DNA of 64,000 nucleotides from Streptomyces sp. CA-278952 (lineage in GTDB: Bacteria > Actinomycetota > Actinomycetes > Streptomycetales > Streptomycetaceae), in assembly GCF_028747205.1 (NCBI RefSeq), contig NZ_CP112880.1:3410001-3474000 (forward strand). Reading direction: 5' to 3'. The notes below the pieces were generated by a model. It made no database searches and was not told the DNA's origin. It worked only from the letters and a program-made list of their open reading frames with translations. The position numbers and the translations under genes are program-made. Shown one piece after another: positions 36,093 to 45,186 of this stretch. Each line of letters begins with the position of its first letter. Position 1 is the first letter of the stretch.

Positions 36093-38402
36093 GTGTCCGC
36101 GCACTCCGCCACCACCGCCCCCACCGCTGCCGGCTCCGATGCCGACACCGCCGCGGTCGAGCTCGCGATCGGCGGGATGACCTGCGCCTCGTGCGCGGCC
36201 CGTATCGAGAAGAAGCTCAACCGGATGGACGGCGTCGAGGCCACGGTGAACTACGCCACCGAGAAGGCGAAGGTCACCTACCTGGGCGCCGACGTCTCCG
36301 TCGAGGACCTGATCGCGACCGTCGAGGCCACCGGCTACACCGCCCGGCCACCCGCACCGCCCGCGTCCACCGCCTCCCCCGGGGGCAAGGGTACGGACAC
36401 GGCGGGCGCGGCGGCGGAGAGCGAGGACGACGGGCTCACCTCCCTGCGCCAGCGACTGATCACCGCGGTCCTCCTCGCCGTACCGGTGATCGCGATGGCG
36501 ATGATCCCGGCCCTCCAGTTCGACTACTGGCAGTGGCTCTCCCTGACGCTGACCGCACCGGTCGTCGTCTACGCCGCCTGGCCCTTCCACCGGGCCGCCT
36601 GGACCAACGCGAAGCACGGCGCGGCGACGATGGACACGCTGATCTCCGTCGGCACGTCGGCCGCGTTCCTGTGGTCGTTGTGGGCCCTGTTCTTCGGGAC
36701 CGCGGGCATGGTCGGCATGACGCACCCCTTCGAGCTGACCATCGCCCGCAGCGACGGCGCCGCGAACATCTACCTGGAGGCCGCGGCCGGGGTGACGGCG
36801 TTCATCCTCGCCGGGCGCTACTTCGAGGCACGCTCGAAGCGGAAGGCCGGGGCGGCGCTGAAGGCGCTGATGGAGCTGGGGGCGAAGGAGGTCACGGTCC
36901 TGCGCGACGGCGTCGAGACGACGATCCCGACCGCCGCGCTCCAGGTCGGGGACCGTTTCCTGGTCCGTCCCGGGGAGAAGATCGCGACGGACGGGACCGT
37001 GGTCGAGGGCGCGTCCGCCGTCGACGCCTCGATGCTGACGGGTGAGTCCGTGCCCGTCGAGGTCACCGTCGGCGACACCGTCACCGGAGCCACCCTCAAC
37101 GCCGGAGGCCGCCTCGTCGTCGAAGCCACCCGCGTCGGCGCCGACACCCAGCTCGCCCGCATGGCCCGCCTCGTCGAGGACGCCCAGAACGGCAAGGCCT
37201 CCGCACAACGCCTCGCCGACCGCATCTCCGCCGTCTTCGTCCCCATCGTCATCGCCCTCGCCCTGGGCACCCTCGGCTTCTGGCTCGGCAACGACGCCGG
37301 ACTGACCGCCGCGTTCACCGCCGCCGTCGCCGTCCTCATCATCGCCTGCCCCTGCGCCCTCGGCCTCGCCACGCCCACCGCCCTCATGGTCGGCACCGGC
37401 CGCGGCGCCCAGCTCGGCATCCTCATCAAGGGCCCCGAAGTCCTGGAGACCACCCGCCGCGTCGACACCATCGTCCTCGACAAGACCGGCACCGTCACCA
37501 CCGGCCGCATGACCCTCCAGACCACCCACACGACCGACACCACCACCGAAGCCGAAGTCCTGCGGCTGGCCGGAGCGCTGGAGAACGCCTCCGAACACCC
37601 CATCGCCCAGGCCGTCGCCACCGCGGCCGCCGACGCCACCGGCCCTCTCCCCACCCCGGAGGACTTCCAGAACGTCCCCGGACTCGGCGTCCAGGGCGTC
37701 GTCGAGGGCCACGCCGTCCTCGTCGGGCGCGAACAGCTCCTGGCCGAGTGGGAGATCCGTCTCCCCGACCACCTCGCCGAGGCGAAGAAGGCCGCGGAGG
37801 CCGCCGGTCGCACCGCCATCACCGTCGCCTGGGACGGCGAGGCGCGCGCGGTGCTGGAGGTCGCCGACGCGGTGAAGGACACCAGCGCCGAGGCCGTCCG
37901 CCGGCTCCGCGCCCTCGGTCTGACCCCGATCCTCCTCACCGGCGACAACCGGGCCGTGGCGGAGTCGGTCGCGGCCGAGGTCGGCATCGACGAGGTGTAC
38001 GCGGAGGTCATGCCGCAGGACAAGGTCGACGTGGTCAAGCGCCTTCAGGCCGAGGGCCGTTCGGTCGCGATGGTCGGGGACGGGGTCAACGACGCCGCCG
38101 CCCTCGCCCAGGCCGACCTCGGCCTCGCGATGGGCACCGGGACCGACGCCGCCATCGAGGCCGGCGACCTCACTCTCGTCCGCGGCGACCTCAACGCCGC
38201 CGCCGACGCGATCCGCCTCTCCCGCCGCACCCTCTCCACCATCCGCACCAACCTCTTCTGGGCCTTCGCCTACAACGTCGGCGCCCTGCCGCTGGCCGCC
38301 GCCGGGCTCCTCAACCCGATGATCGCCGGAGCGGCGATGGCCTTCTCCTCCGTCTTCGTGGTCGGCAACTCCCTGCGGCTGCGCACCTTCAAGGGCGCGT
38401 GA
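36093..38402 (+). CDS. copA: copper-exporting P1B-type ATPase CopA
   Basis: A 769-residue copper ATPase. There is one N-terminal heavy-metal-associated domain with [13 protein letters not shown] (Cys31, Cys34), about eight TM helices, the membrane metal site CPC (419-421) in [11 protein letters not shown], the phosphorylation motif DKTGT (Asp463), the P1B His-Pro in [12 protein letters not shown] and [10 protein letters not shown]. It exports Cu(I) from the cytoplasm. The start is GTG 36093 with GGGAGG about 9 bases upstream. CopZ and CsoR, usual neighbours in Streptomyces, are absent, and cutC is divergent. A CsoR-type operator sits in the promoter. Confidence 0.96.
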   Translation: MSAHSATTAPTAAGSDADTAAVELAIGGMTCASCAARIEKKLNRMDGVEATVNYATEKAKVTYLGADVSVEDLIATVEATGYTARPPAPPASTASPGGKGTDTAGAAAESEDDGLTSLRQRLITAVLLAVPVIAMAMIPALQFDYWQWLSLTLTAPVVVYAAWPFHRAAWTNAKHGAATMDTLISVGTSAAFLWSLWALFFGTAGMVGMTHPFELTIARSDGAANIYLEAAAGVTAFILAGRYFEARSKRKAGAALKALMELGAKEVTVLRDGVETTIPTAALQVGDRFLVRPGEKIATDGTVVEGASAVDASMLTGESVPVEVTVGDTVTGATLNAGGRLVVEATRVGADTQLARMARLVEDAQNGKASAQRLADRISAVFVPIVIALALGTLGFWLGNDAGLTAAFTAAVAVLIIACPCALGLATPTALMVGTGRGAQLGILIKGPEVLETTRRVDTIVLDKTGTVTTGRMTLQTTHTTDTTTEAEVLRLAGALENASEHPIAQAVATAAADATGPLPTPEDFQNVPGLGVQGVVEGHAVLVGREQLLAEWEIRLPDHLAEAKKAAEAAGRTAITVAWDGEARAVLEVADAVKDTSAEAVRRLRALGLTPILLTGDNRAVAESVAAEVGIDEVYAEVMPQDKVDVVKRLQAEGRSVAMVGDGVNDAAALAQADLGLAMGTGTDAAIEAGDLTLVRGDLNAAADAIRLSRRTLSTIRTNLFWAFAYNVGALPLAAAGLLNPMIAGAAMAFSSVFVVGNSLRLRTFKGA

Positions 38403-38426
38403 GGCCCGAAGCAGCACGACACCTGG

Positions 38427-38456
38427 GCGCGGCGGGACCTTCCGGTCCCGCCGCGC
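38427..38456. terminator. bidirectional terminator hairpin
   Basis: GCGCGGCGGGACC (38427-38439), loop TTCC, then its exact complement (38444-38456). The stem ends at the base before the pxpC stop codon, so it serves copA and pxpC from either side. Confidence 0.9.
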
Positions 38457-39335
38457 TCACGCGCGTACGAAACGCAGCCGGGTTCCCGGCACCGCCTGCG
38501 CCGCCCCGGCGAGGGCCCGTTCGGGGACGACGCCGACGACCGGGTAGCCGCCGGTCGTCGGATGGTCGTTGAGGAAGACGACGGGCCGGCCGTCGGGCGG
38601 CACCTGGACGGCGCCCAGGACCATGCCCTCGCTGGGCAGTTCCCCCGTACGGGACCGCTCCAGCGCCGGGCCCTCCGTACGCAGGCCGATGCGGTTGCTG
38701 TGCGGCGAGACCCGGTAGGCGGCGGTGTGGAACGTACGGAGCGCGGCCTCGGTGAACCAGTCGTGGCGGGGCCCCGGGTGGACCGGGAGCACCAGCTCGG
38801 CGGGGGCCCCCGGCCAGGGAACGGGGCCGGCGGGCGGCAGCGGACCGCCCGGCGCCGCCGGATCGCCCAGCGGGATCACGTCGCCCTCGCCGAGGGGGGC
38901 GGGGCCGAGTCCCGAGAGGAGGTCCGCCGAACGACTGCCCAGCACCGGCTCCGGCACCAGCCCGCCCGCGAACGCCAGGTAGCCGCGCAGACCGCCCTCG
39001 GCGGGGCCCGCGTCCAGCACCGCGCCCGCGGGCACCCGCACCGGCGCACCCCACGCCACGGGCCGCCCGTCGACCGTCACCCGGCAGCCCGCCCCGCCGA
39101 CGACGGCCACGACCGGCCGGTCCGGGCGGACCGCGCATCCGGTGAGCGTGGTCTCCAGGACGGCGGCGTCCGGCGGATTGCCCACCAGCCGGTTGGCCAG
39201 CCGGGCGGCGGGCGCGTCCAGAAACCCGGCGCGCCCGACCGCGAGGTGCGCCCAGCCGGGCCGGCCCGCGTCCTGCACGGTGGTCAGCGCCCCGGCCCGG
39301 ACGACGTACAGCCGGAAACCGGCGGGCGGCGTCAC
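38457..39335 (-). CDS. pxpC: 5-oxoprolinase subunit C (biotin-dependent carboxyltransferase family)
   Basis: A 292-residue protein of the PxpC/KipA/allophanate-hydrolase-subunit-2 family. Seen here: the N-terminal TTVQDAGRPGWAHLAVGRAG, then LANRLVGNPPDAAVLETTL, SHQRIGLR-type RVSPHSNRIGLRTEGP, and the C-terminal FLNDHPTTGGYPVVGVV. With PxpA and PxpB it hydrolyses 5-oxoproline to glutamate using ATP. It starts at GTG 39335, overlapping the pxpB stop by four bases. The frame extends upstream but that part is a shadow of pxpB. Confidence 0.93.
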   Translation of the reverse strand: MTPPAGFRLYVVRAGALTTVQDAGRPGWAHLAVGRAGFLDAPAARLANRLVGNPPDAAVLETTLTGCAVRPDRPVVAVVGGAGCRVTVDGRPVAWGAPVRVPAGAVLDAGPAEGGLRGYLAFAGGLVPEPVLGSRSADLLSGLGPAPLGEGDVIPLGDPAAPGGPLPPAGPVPWPGAPAELVLPVHPGPRHDWFTEAALRTFHTAAYRVSPHSNRIGLRTEGPALERSRTGELPSEGMVLGAVQVPPDGRPVVFLNDHPTTGGYPVVGVVPERALAGAAQAVPGTRLRFVRA

Positions 39336-40075
39336 GCGCCCGCCCCCACCGGCACGAATCTGACCGGCGTACCCGGCACCAGCAGCGCCGCCGGTTCCCG
39401 GGCCGGGTCCCACAGGGCCCCCGGGTCCGGCATCCGCCCGACGAGCTGCCAGCCGCCGGGCGAGGGGCGCGGGTACACCCCGGTGTAGGGCCCGGCGAGG
39501 CCAACCGCCCCGGCCGGGACCCGGGTGCGCGGGGTCGTGCGCCGGGGCACGTGCAGCGGCTCCGGCAGCCCGGTGAGATAGCCGAACCCGGGGGCGAACC
39601 CGCAGAACGCCACCCGGAACGCGGTACGGGAGTGCAGGGCGGCCACCTCCCCGGCAGGGACGCCCCAGAGCGCGGCGACCTCGTCCAGGTCGGGGCCGTC
39701 GTAGACGACGGGGATCTCCACCGGGTCGCGCCCCTCCCGGCGCGGCGGCTCCACCCGCCACGAGGCGAGGTCCCGGGCGAAACGGTCCCGCGCCCCGGGC
39801 GTGCGCCCCCCGATCCCGGCCCCGTCCCCGTCGTGAATCCCGTCGTGAATCCCGTCGTGAATCCCGTCGATCAGGACGGTGCGGGCGGCCGGGACGATCT
39901 CGCGTACGGCGGGGAGTTCACCGCGCTCGCGGCGGCGGAGCAGCTCGGCGTGGAAGGCCTCGGCGTGCTCGCCGTCGGCCAGCTCGACGAGCAGCGCGTG
40001 CGGCCCGGCGGGAAGGACCCGCACCTCCCCCGGAAGCACGCGCACGGGCCCGGGGCCGACCTCGCGGGCGCTCAC
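39332..40075 (-). CDS. pxpB: 5-oxoprolinase subunit B (allophanate hydrolase subunit 1 family)
   Basis: A 247-residue PxpB/KipI-type protein. Family marks are VEIPVVYDGPDLDEVAALWG, VAFCGFAPGFGYLTGLP, and RVPAGAVGLAGPYTGVYPRP with SPGGWQLVGR. It starts at GTG 40075, overlapping pxpA by four bases. Residues ~70-81 are a DGIH triplicate (DGIHDGIHDGIHDG) produced by a 12-bp tandem repeat, lying before the conserved core, probably in a flexible linker. Confidence 0.92.
   Translation of the reverse strand: MSAREVGPGPVRVLPGEVRVLPAGPHALLVELADGEHAEAFHAELLRRRERGELPAVREIVPAARTVLIDGIHDGIHDGIHDGDGAGIGGRTPGARDRFARDLASWRVEPPRREGRDPVEIPVVYDGPDLDEVAALWGVPAGEVAALHSRTAFRVAFCGFAPGFGYLTGLPEPLHVPRRTTPRTRVPAGAVGLAGPYTGVYPRPSPGGWQLVGRMPDPGALWDPAREPAALLVPGTPVRFVPVGAGA
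39829..39864. repeat. 12-bp x3 in-frame tandem repeat in pxpB
   Basis: CGTCGTGAATCC is repeated exactly three times (39829-39840, 39841-39852, 39853-39864), followed by a diverged CGTCGATCAGG. On the coding strand this gives repeated Asp-Gly-Ile-His. Confidence 0.95.
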
Positions 40076-40827
40076 GTGAACGCCCGTACCTCGACGCCCG
40101 CTTCCTCCAGCGCGGCCCGCACCCGGCGGGCGAGGGCCGCCGCGCCCGGGGTGTCCCCGTGGACGCAGAGCGAACGCGCCGCGACGGGGATCCGGGTGCC
40201 GTCCACCCCGGTCACCGCCCGCTCGACGGCCATGCCGACGCTCCGGCGTACGACGTCGTCCGGGTCGTGCACCACCGCGCCCGGCTCACCGCGCGGGACG
40301 AGGGTGCCCCGCGGGGTGTACGCGCGGTCGGCGAAGGCCTCCTGAACGGCGGGCAGTCCGGCCTCGGCCGCACGGTCGAGCAGCCGCGATCCGGGCAGCC
40401 CGAGCACGGCCAGGTCTCCGCCCGCGAGCCGGACGCCCGCGACGACGGCGGCGGCCTGGTCGTCGTCCCAGACCGCCCGGTTGTAGAGGGCGCCGTGCGG
40501 CTTGACGTACGAGACGGTGGACCCGGCGGCCTCCGCGAAGACCCGCAGCGCGCCGATCTGGTAGGCGATCTCGGCGGTCAGCTCGGCGGGCGGCACGTCC
40601 ATCGACCGGCGCCCGAACCCGGCCAGGTCCCGGTAGGAGACCTGCGCCCCGATCCGTACCCCGCCGGCCGACGCCGCGTCGCAGACCCGCCGCATCACGG
40701 AGGCGTCGCCCGCGTGGAAGCCGCAGGCCACGTTGGCACTCGTGACACAGGCGAGGAGCGCGTCGTCGTCGGTCAGGGTCCAGTGGCCGAAGCCCTCGCC
40801 GAGGTCCGCGTTGAGATCCATCATCAC
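40072..40827 (-). CDS. pxpA: 5-oxoprolinase subunit A (LamB/YcsF family)
   Basis: A 251-residue protein of the LamB/YcsF family, now PxpA. Marks are MDLNADLGEGFGHW at the N-terminus, TSANVACGFHAGDASVM, GAQVSYRDLAGFGRR, YVKPHGALYNRAVWD and, near the C-terminus, SLCVHGDTPGAAALA. It is the first gene of the translationally coupled pxpA-pxpB-pxpC operon that recycles 5-oxoproline formed from glutamine or gamma-glutamyl compounds. The codon at 40827 is GTG followed by two ATG codons, any of which could start; no ribosome-binding site is evident. Confidence 0.94.
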   Translation of the reverse strand: MMMDLNADLGEGFGHWTLTDDDALLACVTSANVACGFHAGDASVMRRVCDAASAGGVRIGAQVSYRDLAGFGRRSMDVPPAELTAEIAYQIGALRVFAEAAGSTVSYVKPHGALYNRAVWDDDQAAAVVAGVRLAGGDLAVLGLPGSRLLDRAAEAGLPAVQEAFADRAYTPRGTLVPRGEPGAVVHDPDDVVRRSVGMAVERAVTGVDGTRIPVAARSLCVHGDTPGAAALARRVRAALEEAGVEVRAFT

Positions 40828-40925
40828 GGGCGCACGGTAATGACAGTCCAGCGGGGCGACAAGGGGCCATCCGGGGGCCGGACGGGCGGCCCCCGTCCCG
40901 GAGCCGCCCGTCCTAGAGTCGTCCC

Positions 40926-41657
40926 ATGACGGACAGCCCCCGCCCGCACGACTCCCCTTCCCGCGACGCCGACCCCGGCGGCACCGGACTCGACAAGGCC
41001 TCGTCCCACGACGCCCGCCTCCGCGCCCGGTGGCGCGACACGCTGCTCGCCGCGCGCGCCGGGGCGGACGGCCCCGATCCGTTGCCGTACGCCGAGAACC
41101 TCCTCGCCCGCTGGGCCGAGCCGCAGCGCCGCTACCACACGACCGCCCACCTGGCCGCGGTCCTGGACGGCATCGACACCCTGGCCGGGCACGCCGACGA
41201 CGTGCACGCGGTACGCCTCGCCGCCTGGTTCCACGACGCGGTGTACCGGCCCGACCGGACGGAGAACGAGGAGCGCAGCGCCGCCCTCGCCGAGCGGGCG
41301 CTGTCCGAGGCGGGGGTGCCGGAGGCGGTGGTGGCGGAGGTCGCCCGGCTGGTCCGCCTCACCGTCACGCACGACCCGGTGGACGGCGACCGCAACGGCG
41401 AGGCGCTGTGCGACGCCGACCTCGCGGTCCTGGCGGGCGGCCCGCAGGAGTACGGGGCGTACGCGGCCCGGGTCCGGGAGGAGTACGGCTTCGTCCCGGA
41501 CGGAGCGTTCCGGGAGGGCCGGGCGGCGGTGCTGCGGCAACTCCTCGACCTGCCGAGGCTGTTCCGTACCCCGCACGGCGCGGCGGAGTGGGAGGCCCGG
41601 GCCCGGCACAACCTGGCGACGGAGCTGGACCTGCTGACGTCGTCCGGCGCCGGCTGA
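40926..41657 (+). CDS. HD-domain metal-dependent phosphohydrolase-like protein
   Basis: A 243-residue soluble protein. RRYHTTAHLAAVLDGIDTLA carries the first His, RLAAWFHDAVYRPD is the HD pair, and LTVTHDP and CDADLAVLAG supply later metal ligands. This is the compact HD family often annotated as a predicted metal-dependent phosphohydrolase; substrate unknown. TAGAGT ends six bases before ATG 40926 and no ribosome-binding site is seen, so it is probably leaderless. It is divergent from pxpA. Confidence 0.87.
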   Translation: MTDSPRPHDSPSRDADPGGTGLDKASSHDARLRARWRDTLLAARAGADGPDPLPYAENLLARWAEPQRRYHTTAHLAAVLDGIDTLAGHADDVHAVRLAAWFHDAVYRPDRTENEERSAALAERALSEAGVPEAVVAEVARLVRLTVTHDPVDGDRNGEALCDADLAVLAGGPQEYGAYAARVREEYGFVPDGAFREGRAAVLRQLLDLPRLFRTPHGAAEWEARARHNLATELDLLTSSGAG

Positions 41658-41680
41658 CCGTCTGTCCGCCCCGCCGACCG

Positions 41681-41750
41681 GTGACGACCGACCGGTGACG
41701 ACCGCCCGGCGACGACCGACCGGTGACGATCGCCCGGTGACGATCACCCG
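41681..41750. repeat. 14-bp x5 tandem repeat
   Basis: Five head-to-tail 14-bp units from GTGACGACCGACCG to GTGACGATCACCCG (starts 41681, 41695, 41709, 41723, 41737), then a truncated GTGAATG. They fill the spacer between the HD-domain gene and the PQQ-propeller lipoprotein. Confidence 0.92.
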
Positions 41751-41872
41751 GTGAATGTTCCGGTTCGTTCACGGTGTCGTCCCGGTCGCGCCCTGGCCCG
41801 ACCGGTGGGGCCCGGCGACCGCTAACGTCTCGCATCGCAGATGCACACACGACTCCACGGGGGTACAGCGAC

Positions 41873-43105
41873 ATGTCCAAGGGACTCGGCACGACGGTCG
41901 GCAGATCCTCCCGGCGGCGCGTACTGCGCCTGGCCGGCGGCGGGATCACGATGGCAGCGCTCGGAGCCGGGCTGACCGGCTGCGAGGACGAGCTCGCGAC
42001 GGGCGGCGAAGACAGCACGCCGCCGCCCAGCGCTTCCCCCGAGGACGGGAAGGCGCCCGAGGACGGGAAGGCCCCCGAGCCGCTGTGGACGAAGTCGACG
42101 TCGGCCCAGACCTACGGGGACAACGACGAGCTCGTGGCCGTGGACGGCGTGGTGATCGCGAGCGGCGATCCGCTGACCGCCTTCGACAGTGCGACCGGCG
42201 AGGAGCGGTGGTCGCTGCCGGGCGGCGCGGTGCCCGGGGCGCCGCTGCTGCTCGGCGACGGCACGCTGTACCTGGAGAGCGGCAAGTACGACGGCAGCGT
42301 CGCCGGCTACGTCCCCGGGTCCGGCAAGGAGGCCTGGCGCAGCCGCCTCGGCAAGGAGTACCGGCAGCCGAGGCCGGTCGCGGTGGACGCGGAGCAGGTG
42401 TACGTCATCGCCGAGATCCTGGAGGCCGACGGTTCGTCCCGCACCAATGTGATCGCCGCGCTGAACAGCGGTACGGGCAAGGTCGCCTGGAAGGAACAGC
42501 GCGACCTCGGCACCCAGCAGAACGGCGTCCACGCCGCCGTACAGGGCCGCTATCTCGTCTACACCGACTTCAAGAACAACCTCACGGTCCGCGACACCGC
42601 CACCGGCAAGCAGGTGTGGACACAGAAGACGACGAAGACGAGCTACGGGCCGTTCGTCGTCCACCAGGATCTGGTGATCGTCCCGCAGGGGCAGCGGCTC
42701 CAGGCCTTCGCGCTGTCCGACGGGTCCGAGAAGTGGTCCGTGCGGGCCGAGGAGTTCACCACCTTCCGGGAGCCGACCCTCCTGGAGGACGTGCTCTACA
42801 TCGCGGACAGCGGCCGCACGCTGTGGGCCGTCGAGCCGGGGACCGGCAAGAAGGTCTGGCAGTCCACGGCCCTCAAGGACGCGGGCGGGCAGGTGCCCCG
42901 GCAGTTCGTCAAGGTGGGCGGCACGCTCTACGGGGCCACCGACCTCGACAAGCAGGGCGGCGTCCACGCCTTCGACGCGAAGGCCGGCGGACTCCGCTGG
43001 ACGTTCAACGACAAGTCCGGCGATTACCACGCCTGGCTGGTGGCCACCGACGGCAAGCGGGTCTTCGCCCTGCACGGCAAGAAGCTGCACGCCCTTCCTG
43101 CGTAA
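41873..43105 (+). CDS. PQQ-like beta-propeller lipoprotein, probable Tat substrate
   Basis: A 410-residue exported protein. The signal has twin arginines (SSRRRVLRLAGGG), a hydrophobic stretch and lipobox LTGC, so it is likely a Tat-exported lipoprotein. The mature part starts with an acidic/Pro linker, then repeats of the PQQ/BamB-type propeller such as TAFDSATGEERWSLPGG, AALNSGTGKVAWKEQR, RDTATGKQVWTQKT, WAVEPGTGKKVWQS and HAFDAKAGGLRWTF. The Trp-containing blades point to a scaffold or binding role; enzymatic residues are not evident. ATG 41873 is chosen over the in-frame ATG 41774 because the signal begins there. Bases after the stop repeat its last codons. Confidence 0.88.
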   Translation: MSKGLGTTVGRSSRRRVLRLAGGGITMAALGAGLTGCEDELATGGEDSTPPPSASPEDGKAPEDGKAPEPLWTKSTSAQTYGDNDELVAVDGVVIASGDPLTAFDSATGEERWSLPGGAVPGAPLLLGDGTLYLESGKYDGSVAGYVPGSGKEAWRSRLGKEYRQPRPVAVDAEQVYVIAEILEADGSSRTNVIAALNSGTGKVAWKEQRDLGTQQNGVHAAVQGRYLVYTDFKNNLTVRDTATGKQVWTQKTTKTSYGPFVVHQDLVIVPQGQRLQAFALSDGSEKWSVRAEEFTTFREPTLLEDVLYIADSGRTLWAVEPGTGKKVWQSTALKDAGGQVPRQFVKVGGTLYGATDLDKQGGVHAFDAKAGGLRWTFNDKSGDYHAWLVATDGKRVFALHGKKLHALPA

Positions 43106-43159
43106 GCCGCACGCCCTTCCGCATGACGCGGGTAGGAAGCCTTCCCGCATGACGCGGGT
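43087..43159. repeat. duplicated gene 3' end and paired short repeats
   Basis: GCACGCCCTTCC, which encodes the last codons of the lipoprotein, appears at 43087-43098 and again past the stop at 43109-43120. Next, CCTTCC-GCATGACGCGGGT occurs twice (43115-43133 and about 43140-43159). The region runs up to the next gene and may hold its promoter. Confidence 0.7.
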
Positions 43160-43235
43160 GTGAAGCACGTGTGAACAGGCACGTTCTCGTCCGACGCCGG
43201 GAATGCGGAGGCGCTCTCCGGCGTTGGGACGAGTC

Positions 43236-44546
43236 ATGCCCGACTCTCCCTCCCGCCGCGCACCCATGCCGCTGGCCGTATACATTCTCGGCCTCTCGGT
43301 CTTCGCCCTCGGCACCAGCGAGTTCATGCTGTCGGGCCTGCTCCCGCCCATCGCCGACGACATGAACGTGTCGATCCCGCAGGCCGGACTCCTCATATCC
43401 GCGTTCGCGATCGGCATGGTGGTCGGCGCCCCGCTGCTGGCCGTCGCCACGCTCCGGCTGCCACGCCGCACCACGTTGATCGCGCTGATCTCGGTGTTCG
43501 GCCTCGGCCAGATCGCCGGTGCGCTGGCCCCGACGTACGAGATCCTCTTCGTCTCCCGGGTCCTGAGCGCACTCGCCTGCGCGGGCTTCTGGGCCGTCGG
43601 TGCGGCCGTGGCCATCGCGATGGTCCCGGTGAACTCGCGGGCGCGGGCCATGGCCGTGATGATCGGCGGGCTGTCCGTCGCGAACGTGCTGGGCGTGCCG
43701 CTGGGGGCCTTCCTCGGCGAGCACTTCGGCTGGCGTTCGGCGTTCTGGGCGGTCGGCGCGGCCTCGGCGGTGGCCCTGGTCGGCGTCGCCACGCGCATCC
43801 CGCACATCCCGCTGCCCGAGAAGAAGCCCGAGCTGAAGCGGGAGCTGGCGATCTACCGGGACCGGCAGGTCTGGCTGGCCATCGTGATCACGGCGCTCGC
43901 GGCGGGTGGGGTGTTCTGCGCGTTCAGCTACCTGGCGCCGCTGCTCACGGACGTGGCGGGCCTCGACTCGGGCTGGGTGCCGTGGATCCTCGGCCTGTTC
44001 GGTGCGGGCGCGCTGATCGGCACGGTGATCGGCGGCCGGGTCGCGGACGCGCACCTCTTCGGGGTGCTGCTGAGCGGCATCACGGCTTCCACGGTCTTCC
44101 TGGTGGCGCTGGCCCTCTTCGCCTCCAGCCAGGTCGCGGTCATCGCGCTGGCGTTCCTGCTGGGCCTGTCCGCCTTCTTCACGGCCCCCGCGCTGAACGC
44201 CCGGATGTTCAACGTGGCCGGAGCCGCCCCGACGCTGGCCGGGGCCACCACGACGGCGGCGTTCAACCTGGGCAACACGAGCGGCCCGTGGCTCGGCGGC
44301 ACGGTGATCGACCTGGACTTCGGCTTCGCGTCCACGGCGTGGGCGGGCGCGGCGATGACGGCCCTGGCCCTCGCGGCGGTGGGGGTGGCGCTGCGCCTCC
44401 AGCGCGGCGGCGGCGAGAGCGGCGGGTCTCGGTCGCGGCTGATCGCGAAGGGCGCGGCGGCCCGTGAGGCGGACGTCCCTAAGGACGGCCGCCCGGCGCC
44501 GGCCGCCCCTTCGGCCTCCTCAGTCCCGCATCCGTCAGGCGCCTGA
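43236..44546 (+). CDS. MFS efflux pump, Cmx/CmlR-like (chloramphenicol-type)
   Basis: A 436-residue transporter with 12 TM segments. PLAVYILGLSVFALGTSEFM (with the acidic residue in TM1), LLISAFAIGMVVGAPLLAV and the loop with LPRRTTLIAL match the Cmx/Cml chloramphenicol exporters of actinobacteria (DHA1 group). The C-terminal 40 residues are a non-conserved tail. Drug specificity is inferred from resemblance. ATG 43236 is listed; ATG 43266 (MPLAVYIL) aligns better with Cmx and is equally possible. The last 68 bases overlap the convergent DUF4031 gene. Confidence 0.85.
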   Translation: MPDSPSRRAPMPLAVYILGLSVFALGTSEFMLSGLLPPIADDMNVSIPQAGLLISAFAIGMVVGAPLLAVATLRLPRRTTLIALISVFGLGQIAGALAPTYEILFVSRVLSALACAGFWAVGAAVAIAMVPVNSRARAMAVMIGGLSVANVLGVPLGAFLGEHFGWRSAFWAVGAASAVALVGVATRIPHIPLPEKKPELKRELAIYRDRQVWLAIVITALAAGGVFCAFSYLAPLLTDVAGLDSGWVPWILGLFGAGALIGTVIGGRVADAHLFGVLLSGITASTVFLVALALFASSQVAVIALAFLLGLSAFFTAPALNARMFNVAGAAPTLAGATTTAAFNLGNTSGPWLGGTVIDLDFGFASTAWAGAAMTALALAAVGVALRLQRGGGESGGSRSRLIAKGAAAREADVPKDGRPAPAAPSASSVPHPSGA

Positions 44547-44760
44547 CCAGCTCCTTCGAGCCGATCTCCCGCGCCCCGGCGCGCACCGCGTCCGCGTAGT
44601 GCGCCTGGGGGACGTCGTAGTGGTCGCGTTCGAAGGCGCGCGGCGGGCAGCCGATCGCGGCGGCGAAGGCGTGCAGCTCCTCGAACGACACATCGCTGAC
44701 CAGGTGCGACCAGAGGCGGCCGTGTCCGGGCCAGGTGGGCGGGTCGATGTAGAGCGTCAC
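44479..44760 (-). CDS. DUF4031 protein
   Basis: A 93-residue protein starting VTLYIDPPTWPGHGRLWSHL, the hallmark of DUF4031, followed by LHAFAAAIGCPPRAFERDHY and a basic end. Length is right for the family; function unknown. GTG 44760 overlaps the upstream gene's stop (GTGA), so the two are coupled. Its 3' end overlaps the MFS gene on the other strand by 68 bases. Confidence 0.88.
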   Translation of the reverse strand: MTLYIDPPTWPGHGRLWSHLVSDVSFEELHAFAAAIGCPPRAFERDHYDVPQAHYADAVRAGAREIGSKELVRRLTDAGLRRPKGRPAPGGRP

Positions 44761-45128
44761 CGCCGCAGCACCTCGCCCAGCGCCCCCACCGGCGCGACCG
44801 CCACGGCCGCCTTGGTGCAGACCCAGTGCGGGTCGGGCCCGAGCTCCGGCTCCACGTCCAGCGCGTGCGGCTCCTCCTCCGCCGAGCACGCTGGGCACAG
44901 CGGCCACCGCCCGTACCGCTCCAGCAGCGCGTCCTGCACGTCCTGGGCGACCAGCCCGGCCAGGAACTCCGCCCCCTCGGGCCACTGCTCCACCCACCAG
45001 CGGCGGTGCGTCACCGCGTCCTCGACCAGCGAGACGATGTCCGCCTCGGCGACGCCGCCCGCCGCCAGGTCGGCCATGACGAGCGCGCGGGCGGTGTGCA
45101 GGGCCTGCTCCAGGGGGTTCAACTCCAT
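44757..45128 (-). CDS. hypothetical protein with a CPAC motif
   Basis: A 123-residue soluble protein, helical in the N-terminal half (PLEQALHTARALVMADLAAG), with RWPLCPACSAEEEPHALDVE, a CxxC that may bind metal together with the later WVCTKA. Length and start are set by ATG 45128; an upstream in-frame Met gives no ribosome-binding site. It is translationally coupled to the DUF4031 gene. Unknown function. Confidence 0.75.
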   Translation of the reverse strand: MELNPLEQALHTARALVMADLAAGGVAEADIVSLVEDAVTHRRWWVEQWPEGAEFLAGLVAQDVQDALLERYGRWPLCPACSAEEEPHALDVEPELGPDPHWVCTKAAVAVAPVGALGEVLRR

Positions 45129-45186
45129 GCCCCCATTGTGCGCCCGCCCGGGAATGGCCCCGCCAGAGGTAGGGACCAAAGGGGGG

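Noticed and set aside
41822..43807. Minus-strand frame of 661 codons opposite the PQQ-propeller and MFS genes
   Set aside because: It crosses two genes and their spacer with no coherent domain; codon bias supports the plus strand.
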